64,000 nt of DNA from Geobacter sp. UBA5730 (lineage in GTDB: Bacteria; Desulfobacterota; Desulfuromonadia; Geobacterales; Pseudopelobacteraceae): positions 24,890 through 88,889 of the forward strand of contig DIGE01000009.1 in NCBI GenBank assembly GCA_002419465.1, in the 5' to 3' direction. The notes beneath the pieces are model-generated. The model was not told the DNA's origin. It ran no database searches and saw only the letters and a list, made by a program, of their open reading frames with translations. Each line of letters opens with the position of its first letter. Position 1 is the first letter of the stretch. The translations under genes were made by a program, and so were the position numbers. Shown here piece by piece: positions 1 to 7,435 of this stretch.

Positions 1-576
1 TCGGCGCTCTACTCCGACCAGATCACCGGCCTGGTCAAGATGGAGGACCGGATCATCCTGGTGCTGGACTTCGAGAAGATCGTGGCTGAATTCTGCTCCA
101 CCAGCGCCCTTAAGCCATTATCACCGGAACAGCTGATGGACAGTCCCGCCCATGATCGTAGCACTAAAACCATCCTGGTGGCTGACGACTCACCCTTTAT
201 CCGCCACACCATGTGCAGCGCCCTGCGAGGTGCCGGTTACAAGGTAATCGAGGCGGTTAACGGTGCCGAGGCCTGGGAGAAAATTCAGGAGATCACGCAG
301 CTGAGCGCGTCCGAGAACGTCAGTTTCCGCAGCAAAATACAGCTTTTGATCACCGACGTGGAGATGCCGCAGATGGACGGCCTGCACCTGACCTCCACCA
401 TCCGCAAGGAGAAAAAACCGCAGGAGCTGCCGATCATCATCTTCTCCTCCCTGGCTTCGGAGGACAACATCCGCAAATGGGAATCACTGGGGGCACAGCA
501 GATTCTGACCAAACCTGACCTGCCCAATCTGGTGAAGTACGCCGACGAATACACAATCGACGCCTATACTGTTTAA
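1..576 (+). CDS. CheV-like chemotaxis protein, C-terminal part (partial at window start)
   Basis: The reading frame is open from base 1, so the gene begins upstream of the window. The first ~30 visible residues (Q-I-T-G-L-V-K-M-E-D-R then I-L-V-L-D-F-E) match the end of a CheW-like domain. They are followed by a receiver domain: an acidic pair in ILVADDS, the phosphoacceptor Asp in LLITDVEMP, and the conserved Ser and Lys of IIIFSS and LTKPD. The CheW-REC order is that of CheV, which couples chemoreceptors to CheA and is tuned by phosphorylation. A strong rho-independent terminator follows the stop codon, so this is the last gene of its transcript. The chemotaxis partner cannot be seen here. 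Confidence 0.85.
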   Translation, partial: SALYSDQITGLVKMEDRIILVLDFEKIVAEFCSTSALKPLSPEQLMDSPAHDRSTKTILVADDSPFIRHTMCSALRGAGYKVIEAVNGAEAWEKIQEITQLSASENVSFRSKIQLLITDVEMPQMDGLHLTSTIRKEKKPQELPIIIFSSLASEDNIRKWESLGAQQILTKPDLPNLVKYADEYTIDAYTV

Positions 577-606
577 GAGGAGTTGTTCTCAGCTTCTCCA
601 GCCTTT

Positions 607-635
607 AAGGGGCCCCTGCCGGGGCCCCTTTTTTT
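607..635 (+). terminator. Rho-independent terminator after the CheV-like gene
   Basis: A perfect 10-bp stem (AAGGGGCCCC paired with GGGGCCCCTT) with a TGCC loop runs directly into a T tract. It lies about 30 nt after the CheV-like stop codon and separates that gene from pyruvate carboxylase. Confidence 0.9.
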
Positions 636-777
636 CCTGTTGACATCCCCCCCTGTTTCTGGTTAAGTGCCGCGACCTTTACCGCGTATAACCATTTAAA
701 ATAACTAAATTATTTCAGCATTACTAAAAATTTTCAATCTAACTTTCGATCATATCGAACTCTGGGAGGCTCTACTG

Positions 778-3700
778 ATGAAAAAGATTACCAAATTTCG
801 CAAAGTCATGGCTGCCAACCGTGGTGAGATCGCCATCCGGATCTTCCGGGCCTGTACCGAACTGGGGATCAGCACCGTGGCACTCTACTCCGAAGAGGAC
901 AAACTCTCACTGCACCGCTACAAGGCGGACGAAGCCTACCACATCGGCAAGGGCAAGGCCCCGATTGATGCCTACCTGGGCATTGACGAGATCATAGCCC
1001 TGGCATTAAAGGCGGACGTGGATGCCATCCATCCCGGTTACGGCTTCCTGGCCGAAAATGCCGAGTTTGCTGAGAAGTGCGAGGCGGCCGGTATCGCCTT
1101 CATCGGCCCTGACGCCACAATGCAGCGGGCCCTGGGCGACAAGGTGGCCGGACGCAAGGCTGCCGTGGCCGCCGGCGTGCCGGTGGTGCCCGGCACTGAA
1201 GACCCGATCGAGAAAGAGGAAGAGGCCCTTAAATTTGCCAAGGAGCACGGCTATCCGATCATCATCAAGGCCGCTGCCGGTGGTGGTGGGCGCGGCATGC
1301 GGGTGGCCCGCAACAAGAAAGAGCTGACCGAGGGGCTGGTGGCAGCGGCAAGCGAAGCCAAGGCCGCTTTCGGTAACGCGACCGTTTTTCTGGAACGCTA
1401 CATTGAAAACCCGAAACATATCGAAGTGCAGGTGCTGGGTGACAACTACGGCAGCCTGGTGCATTTCTTCGAACGGGACTGTTCGATCCAGCGCCGCCAT
1501 CAGAAGGTGGTGGAGTTTGCCCCGGCCCTCTGTTTGACCCAGCAGCAACGCGAGGAGATCTGCACCGCCGCCCTCAAGATCGCCGGTCAGGTCAAGTACC
1601 GCAACGCCGGAACAGTGGAGTTCCTGGTGGATCAGGAAAACAACTTCTACTTCATTGAGATGAACCCCCGCATCCAGGTTGAGCACACCGTCACCGAGAT
1701 GATCACCGGCCGTAACCTGGTGCAAAACCAGATTCTGATTGCCGAGGGCTACAAGCTGTCCGACCCGGAGATCAACATCCCCTCCCAGTCGGCCATTGAC
1801 ATGCGCGGTTACGCCATCCAGTGCCGGATTACCACCGAGGACCCGGCCAACAACTTCGCTCCCGACTTCGGTACCCTGACCACCTACCGTTCCGCAGCCG
1901 GAGCCGGTATCCGCCTTGATGCGGGCAACGCCTTCACCGGTGCCCAGATCACCCCTCACTACGACTCGCTGCTGGTCAAGGTCAGCTCCTGGGGACTCAA
2001 CTTCAAGGATGCAGCTTCCATTATGAACCGTGCTCTGCAGGAGTTCCGGGTGCGGGGGGTCAAAACCAATATCGGCTTTTTGGAAAATGTGATCACCCAT
2101 CCCGTTTTTCTGGGTGGCAAGTGCGATACCTCCTTCATCGACAAACACCCGGAACTACTCAAATTCAGCGAGAAGAAGGACCGGGCCAGCAAGGTGCTCG
2201 CCTTCATGGGAGACGTAATCGTCAACGGTTCACCGGGCATCGCCAAGCCACTCAAGTCGGCCGACCTGATCGAGGCCAGGGTTCCCGAGATCGACTACAC
2301 CAAGCCCCGTCCCTCCGGTTCCCGTGACCTGTTCATGAAGCTGGGAGCCGAGGGACTCTCCAAATGGATTCTGGAGCAGAAAAAGCTGCTGATCACCGAC
2401 ACCACCATGCGGGATGCCCACCAGTCGCTGCTGGCCACCCGGGTACGCAGCCACGACCTGCTGAAGATCGCCGAGCCCACCTCATACCTGGGGGCTGACC
2501 TGTTCTCCCTGGAGTGTTGGGGCGGCGCCACCTTTGACGTCACGATGCGCTTCCTGAAGGAGTGCCCCTGGCAGCGGCTGCACAAGCTGTCCGAGGCGAT
2601 CCCCAACATCCTGTTCCAGATGCTGCTGCGCGGTTCAAACGCGGTGGGCTACACCAACTATCCGGACAACGTGGTGCAGAAGTTTGTGGAAGAGGCAGCC
2701 AACTCCGGCGTAGACATCTTCCGGGTCTTTGACTCGCTGAACTGGACCAAAGGCATGCAGGTGGCTATGGAAGCCGTACGTAAGTCAGGCAAGATCTGCG
2801 AGGCAGCCATCTGCTACACCGGCGACATCACAGATCCCCAGCGGGACAAGTATCCCTTGGAGTATTACGTGAACATGGCCAAGGAACTGGAAAAGATGGG
2901 CGCCCACATCCTGGCCATCAAGGATATGGCTGGCCTGCTGAAGCCGATGGCCGGCTACAAGCTGGTCAAGGCCCTGAAAGAAAACATCGGTATCCCGGTG
3001 CACCTGCACACCCACGACACCTCCAGCAACGCCGGCGCCATGCTGCTGATGGCGGCTGAAGCCGGTGTGGATATCGTGGACGCTTCCCTCTCCTCCCTCT
3101 CCGGTCTGACCGCCCAGCCCAACCTGAATGCCCTGGTGGCTGCTCTGGAGCGCAGTGAGCGCGACCCGCAGATCAACACCGCAGGCCTGCAGCACCTGGC
3201 CAACTACTGGGAGACCGTACGGGATTACTATGCACCGTTCGAGTCCGGCCTGAAGAGTGGCACTGCCGAGGTTTACCATCACGAGATTCCCGGTGGCCAG
3301 TACTCCAACTACAAGCCGCAGGTGGCTGGTCTGGGCCTTTTGGACCGTTGGGAAGAGTGCAAGGAGATGTACCACCAGGTCAACCTGCTGTTCGGCGATA
3401 TCGTCAAGGTAACCCCCTCCTCCAAGGTGGTTGGCGATATGGCCATGTTCCTGGTGAAGAACAACCTGCAGCCGCAGGATGTCTACACCTCCACTGAAGA
3501 TCTGGCCTTCCCCGAATCGGTGGTGGGCATGTTCAAGGGGATGCTGGGGCAACCCTACCAGGGCTGGCCCGAGGAGCTGCAAAAGATCATCCTGAAAGGC
3601 CAGCAGCCGATTACCTGCCGTCCCGGTGAGCTCTTGGAGCCGGCCGACTTTGATGAAGAACGTCTCAAGCTTGAAGAGAAACTTGGGCATAAGATAGACG

Positions 3701-4227
3701 ACAAGGCATTGCTCTCATCAATCCTCTACCCCAACGTCTATCCTGAGTTTGACAAGCATCGCCAGGAGTTCTCCGACACCTCGGTGATCCCCACCCCGAT
3801 CTTCTTCTACGGGCTGGAGCCGGGCCAGGAGACCTCGCTGGATATCGAACCGGGCAAGACCCTGATCATCAAACTGAACGCCATCGGCAAGGTGCAACCT
3901 GACGGCACCCGGGCGGTCTACTTCGAACTGAACGGCAATACCCGTTCAGTGGTGGTGCGGGACCAGTCAGTGCAAAGTGACGAGGCCGCCCGTGAAAAGG
4001 TCGACAAGAGCAATCCCAACCATCTGGGTGCTCCGATGCCGGGCAAGGTGCTCAAGGTCAATGTCAAGGCCGGTGACGAGATCAAAGCCGGCGACGTGTT
4101 GCTGGTAACCGAGGCCATGAAGATGGAGACCAACATCAAGGCCAAGGCAGACGGCAAGGTAGCTGAGGTCAAGTTCAAGGAAGGCGACAAGGTGGAAAAA
4201 GAGGACCTGGTCGTTGTGATGGGCTAA
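778..4227 (+). CDS. pyc: Pyruvate carboxylase
   Basis: This 1149-residue single-chain enzyme makes oxaloacetate from pyruvate, bicarbonate and ATP, the main anaplerotic step in acetate-oxidising anaerobes. An N-terminal biotin carboxylase domain carries the ATP-grasp glycine loop AAAGGGGRGM near residue 165 and EMNPRIQVEH near 295. The carboxyltransferase domain begins at DTTMRDAHQSL near 540, with the metal-site lysine of AIKDMAG near 714. The C-terminal biotinyl domain carries the EAMKMET biotinylation site near 1113. The length is normal for the alpha4 (single-chain) form. The ATG is preceded by GGGAGG at suitable spacing. The gene stands alone between two terminators. Confidence 0.97.
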   Translation: MKKITKFRKVMAANRGEIAIRIFRACTELGISTVALYSEEDKLSLHRYKADEAYHIGKGKAPIDAYLGIDEIIALALKADVDAIHPGYGFLAENAEFAEKCEAAGIAFIGPDATMQRALGDKVAGRKAAVAAGVPVVPGTEDPIEKEEEALKFAKEHGYPIIIKAAAGGGGRGMRVARNKKELTEGLVAAASEAKAAFGNATVFLERYIENPKHIEVQVLGDNYGSLVHFFERDCSIQRRHQKVVEFAPALCLTQQQREEICTAALKIAGQVKYRNAGTVEFLVDQENNFYFIEMNPRIQVEHTVTEMITGRNLVQNQILIAEGYKLSDPEINIPSQSAIDMRGYAIQCRITTEDPANNFAPDFGTLTTYRSAAGAGIRLDAGNAFTGAQITPHYDSLLVKVSSWGLNFKDAASIMNRALQEFRVRGVKTNIGFLENVITHPVFLGGKCDTSFIDKHPELLKFSEKKDRASKVLAFMGDVIVNGSPGIAKPLKSADLIEARVPEIDYTKPRPSGSRDLFMKLGAEGLSKWILEQKKLLITDTTMRDAHQSLLATRVRSHDLLKIAEPTSYLGADLFSLECWGGATFDVTMRFLKECPWQRLHKLSEAIPNILFQMLLRGSNAVGYTNYPDNVVQKFVEEAANSGVDIFRVFDSLNWTKGMQVAMEAVRKSGKICEAAICYTGDITDPQRDKYPLEYYVNMAKELEKMGAHILAIKDMAGLLKPMAGYKLVKALKENIGIPVHLHTHDTSSNAGAMLLMAAEAGVDIVDASLSSLSGLTAQPNLNALVAALERSERDPQINTAGLQHLANYWETVRDYYAPFESGLKSGTAEVYHHEIPGGQYSNYKPQVAGLGLLDRWEECKEMYHQVNLLFGDIVKVTPSSKVVGDMAMFLVKNNLQPQDVYTSTEDLAFPESVVGMFKGMLGQPYQGWPEELQKIILKGQQPITCRPGELLEPADFDEERLKLEEKLGHKIDDKALLSSILYPNVYPEFDKHRQEFSDTSVIPTPIFFYGLEPGQETSLDIEPGKTLIIKLNAIGKVQPDGTRAVYFELNGNTRSVVVRDQSVQSDEAAREKVDKSNPNHLGAPMPGKVLKVNVKAGDEIKAGDVLLVTEAMKMETNIKAKADGKVAEVKFKEGDKVEKEDLVVVMG

Positions 4228-4267
4228 GAGCGGCTTCGCCAAAGGTTCATCTGCGGCACTTGAATAA

Positions 4268-4317
4268 GAATCAACAACGCCCCGTTCCGGTTATCCGGAG
4301 CGGGGCGTTGTTGATTC
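4268..4317. terminator. Bidirectional terminator between pyc and the convergent helicase gene
   Basis: A 23-bp near-perfect stem (arms 4268-4290 and 4295-4317, one G-U type mismatch, TTAT loop) lies between the convergent pyc and DEAD-box genes. There are short A/T tracts on both sides, so it can plausibly stop transcription from either direction. Confidence 0.8.
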
Positions 4318-4331
4318 AAACGGGAAGAGGC

Positions 4332-5594
4332 TTAACGCTCGGTACGGCCACGTTGCTGATGGCCGCCCTTACCCTTGGGGACAGCGCCCTGACGACGCTG
4401 GCCACCCGGCACAAAGGGACGACGTCCCTTACCGGTACCACGACCGCCGGTAGGCAGTGAGCTAACCGGTTCCAGGCCGGGGATGGTATATACCGGCACA
4501 CGTTGACCGGTGTAACGCTCGATCCGCTGCAGGTAGCCAGCCTCAGTTGGCGATACAAAGGAGATGGCGATGCCGGTGGCGCCGGCACGGCCGGTCCGGC
4601 CGATCCGGTGAACATAATCCTCGGCTGCCTTGGGCAGATCGAAGTTGATGACGTGGCTGATACCGTTGATATCCAGTCCGCGGGCTGCCACATCGGTGGC
4701 CACCAGCAGCTTGACACGGCCACGGCGCAGATTGGTCAGGGTGCGGGTACGGGCTCCCTGTGTCATATCACCGTGCAAGGCAGCAGCGGCGTAGCCCTTC
4801 TGAAACAGTTCACGAGCCAGCGAATCGGCATCCCGCTTGGTGGCAGAGAAAATAATCGCCTGGGTAATCGCGGGATCTTCCAGCAGGTGTTGCAGCAGCT
4901 TGTACTTGTGGCCAAGGTTGTCGGTCACATGCAGGCGTTGCTCAATTTGATCATGGTTAGCGGTGGCGGCGGAGATGGCAATCCGCTCCGGCTCACGCAA
5001 GAGACGCTGGGCCAGCCGAGCCATCGGATCATCCATGGTAGCGGTAAACAGCAACGTCTGGCGGGCTTTCGGAGTAGCTGCCGCGATCTGATCCACGGCA
5101 TCGGTAAAGCCCATGTCCAGCATCCGGTCAGCCTCATCCAGCACCAACAGTTCGACGCGGGAAAGATCAAGACGGCCACGCTCCAGATGGTCGATCAGGC
5201 GGCCCGGAGTGGCCACAATCAGGTCAACCGGCTGGCTGAGCATCCGCAGCTGGTCCGGATAGGGCACGCCTCCCATGATGGTGCCGTAGCGGAAGCGCAG
5301 AAAGCGGCCATAACGGGCCACAGAATCCGCCACCTGGATGGCAAGTTCACGGGTTGGGGTCAGCACCAGGACCCGTGGGCCACGACCGGCAGGACCTGGT
5401 TTGACCAAACGCTCCAGAGCGGGAATGATGAAGGCGGCGGTCTTGCCGGTGCCGGTCTGGGCAGAGCCGATCAGATCGCGCCCTGCTTGGGCCAGAGGAA
5501 TGGCTGCAGCCTGGATCGGGGTGGCAGTGGCATAGCCGCAGGTAGCAACCGCCTTCTGGATGGACGGATGCAGATTCAGTTCAGTAAACAGCAT
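4332..5594 (-). CDS. DEAD-box ATP-dependent RNA helicase (RhlE-like)
   Basis: A 420-residue two-domain helicase. The sequence shows AQTGTGKT (motif I), PTRELA, TPGRL, LDEADRML (motif II), a TAT variant of motif III, ATDVAARGLD (motif V) and HRIGRTGR (motif VI), then a short basic Gly/Arg/Lys-rich tail that would bind RNA. Such enzymes remodel rRNA precursors and mRNA structure, often in the cold. The start chosen is the ATG at 5594, in MLFTELNL, because CAGGAG precedes it at good spacing and family homology begins there. A longer upstream frame exists but lacks support. A second DEAD-box paralogue lies at 52030-53313. RhlE-type is favoured from the short basic tail but is not certain. Confidence 0.93.
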   Translation of the reverse strand: MLFTELNLHPSIQKAVATCGYATATPIQAAAIPLAQAGRDLIGSAQTGTGKTAAFIIPALERLVKPGPAGRGPRVLVLTPTRELAIQVADSVARYGRFLRFRYGTIMGGVPYPDQLRMLSQPVDLIVATPGRLIDHLERGRLDLSRVELLVLDEADRMLDMGFTDAVDQIAAATPKARQTLLFTATMDDPMARLAQRLLREPERIAISAATANHDQIEQRLHVTDNLGHKYKLLQHLLEDPAITQAIIFSATKRDADSLARELFQKGYAAAALHGDMTQGARTRTLTNLRRGRVKLLVATDVAARGLDINGISHVINFDLPKAAEDYVHRIGRTGRAGATGIAISFVSPTEAGYLQRIERYTGQRVPVYTIPGLEPVSSLPTGGRGTGKGRRPFVPGGQRRQGAVPKGKGGHQQRGRTER

Positions 5595-5969
5595 GGAATT
5601 CTCCTGATTCGGCGCAAGCGGAAACCTGCCGGGTCGCTTTCCGGTCTGTCGAATCACAGGTAAGGTGTGTCGTGTGGAGGGGCGCGTCGGGACAACCGTT
5701 ATCCCTGTTCGGTCAGCGGAACCACCACGTGTGGCCGGCAGTACTCAGTCGTCGCAAACCAAACGCGGTGCTGCACAATCGGGGAAGGTATCCGGGATGC
5801 AGAAGGGGGTTAGGCAGCGATGAAACGAGGCGAAACTCATAAAAAATTAAAATATTTGATTTATTGGTTTATAGCAAGTAAAAAATAAAAAGTTGTGTAT
5901 GGCCGCCTGTGGCGGACAAGCCAACTGCTCCACCTATGGTTGATCATACTCCACGAAAAGGTGATCCCG
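5595..5969. other. Divergent intergenic region between DEAD-box helicase and GAPDH genes
   Basis: No convincing gene was found in these 375 bases. The GAPDH-proximal part (5840-5895) is very AT-rich. It holds a weak plus-strand promoter candidate (TTGATT at 5856-5861, 17-nt spacer, TAAAAA at 5879-5884). On the minus strand TTGCTA-N17-TATTTT is equally weak. If the latter is used, the helicase mRNA has a 5' leader of over 200 nt, as is common for cold-regulated helicases. All of this is inference. Confidence 0.35.
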
Positions 5970-7412
5970 ATGATAAACAAACAGGAAACCCATCTCAAGG
6001 AATGGCAAGGGCAGGAAGAAGCCGCCGAACAGATGTTGCCGCTGGTTGGCCAGCTTTACCGTGAACGGAACATCGTCAGCACCGTCTATGGCCGTTCGCT
6101 GGTCCACAGCACCACCATCGACATTCTGAAGGCCCACCGTTTTGCCCGGCTGATCCTGGAAGAGGAGCTGTCAATCCACAAAACGCTGCCGGTCATCGAG
6201 GCGCTCAGCCAACTCGACCTGGCTCCGGCCAGGATTGATATCGGCAAACTGGCCGTTGGCTTTGCAAAACAGCAGACCGTCGGCAGCCTCTCCGAGTACG
6301 TCAGTCATGAGCTGGCCAGCATCAATACCGGCCGCCGCAACGTGCTTGACGAACCCCAGGATATTGTATTGTACGGTTTCGGCCGGATCGGCCGCCTGTT
6401 GGCCCGCCTGTTGATCGAAAAGTCCGGCAGTGGTGAAAAACTACGCCTGCGGGCCGCCGTGGTGCGCAAAGGCAGCCCTGACGACCTGATCAAACGGGCC
6501 AGCCTGCTGCGTCGCGATTCGGTGCATGGTCACTTCAACGGCATCATCACTGTGGATGAGGAAGAAAACGCCATCATCGCCAACGGCAACATGATCAGGA
6601 TCATCTACGCCGATGCCCCGGAAAGCGTTGACTATACCAGTTACGGCATCAATAATGCGATCCTGATTGACAACACCGGTAAGTGGCGTGACCGTGAAGG
6701 GCTGTCCCGTCACCTGCAGGCCAAGGGGGTTGCCAAGGTACTGCTGACCGCTCCCGGCAAGGGGGATATCCCCAACGTGGTCGCCGGAGTAAATCATGAA
6801 CTGATTACGGGGGCTGAACAGATCCTCTCGGCTGCCAGTTGCACCACCAACGCCATCGTGCCGGTGCTGAAGGCGGTGCATGACCGTTTCGGCATCCTGA
6901 ACGGTCATGTGGAGACCTGCCACTCCTACACCAACGACCAGAACCTGATCGACAATTATCATAAGGGTGCCCGCCGTGGTCGCAGTGCCGTGCTTAACAT
7001 GGTGATCACCGAAACCGGTGCCGCCAAGGCGGTGGCCAAAGTCATTCCCGAGCTCGGCGGCAGGCTGACCGGCAACGCCATCCGGGTGCCGACCCCCAAC
7101 GTTTCACTGGCAATTCTCAACCTGGAACTGGGTCAGGAGACCAGCGTCAGCGAGCTGAACCGCTTCATACGCGATACCGCGCTGAACTCTCCACTGCAGA
7201 ACCAGATCGACTACATCATCTCACCCGAAGTGGTCTCCAGCGATTTTGTCGGTTCACGTCACGCCGGGGTGGTGGATTCGCTGGCCACCATCGTGCAGGG
7301 CAACCGCTGTGTGCTGTACGTCTGGTATGACAATGAGTTTGGCTACAGCTGTCAGGTGGTGCGGATGATCCAGAAGATGGCGGGGCTGGAACTACCTTCG
7401 CTGCCCAACTAG
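5970..7412 (+). CDS. Glyceraldehyde-3-phosphate dehydrogenase, long form with N-terminal extension
   Basis: A 480-residue protein. The Rossmann NAD-binding motif YGFGRIGRLLARL appears only near residue 134, and the catalytic cysteine sits in SAASCTTNAIVPV near 289, followed by the C-terminal motif WYDNEFGYSCQVV. Classical GAPDH is about 335 residues, so some 130 extra residues precede the dehydrogenase core. Long-form enzymes of this layout are known in some gamma- and deltaproteobacteria. The reaction is oxidative phosphorylation of glyceraldehyde-3-phosphate in glycolysis or gluconeogenesis. The start is the ATG at 5970 preceded by AAAAGGTGA; an in-frame upstream start at 5895 has no good ribosome site. 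No glycolytic neighbours are present. It converges with the P-ATPase gene after 23 nt. Confidence 0.9.
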   Translation: MINKQETHLKEWQGQEEAAEQMLPLVGQLYRERNIVSTVYGRSLVHSTTIDILKAHRFARLILEEELSIHKTLPVIEALSQLDLAPARIDIGKLAVGFAKQQTVGSLSEYVSHELASINTGRRNVLDEPQDIVLYGFGRIGRLLARLLIEKSGSGEKLRLRAAVVRKGSPDDLIKRASLLRRDSVHGHFNGIITVDEEENAIIANGNMIRIIYADAPESVDYTSYGINNAILIDNTGKWRDREGLSRHLQAKGVAKVLLTAPGKGDIPNVVAGVNHELITGAEQILSAASCTTNAIVPVLKAVHDRFGILNGHVETCHSYTNDQNLIDNYHKGARRGRSAVLNMVITETGAAKAVAKVIPELGGRLTGNAIRVPTPNVSLAILNLELGQETSVSELNRFIRDTALNSPLQNQIDYIISPEVVSSDFVGSRHAGVVDSLATIVQGNRCVLYVWYDNEFGYSCQVVRMIQKMAGLELPSLPN

Positions 7413-7435
7413 TCCAGTCAGGCCTGCACCGCAAG

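Noticed and set aside
1006..2148. 380-residue antisense frame within pyruvate carboxylase
   Set aside because: It mirrors the codon pattern of pyc and resembles no protein family.
4503..5663. 386-residue plus-strand frame over the DEAD-box helicase
   Set aside because: Shadow of the helicase gene; no start signal and no domain.
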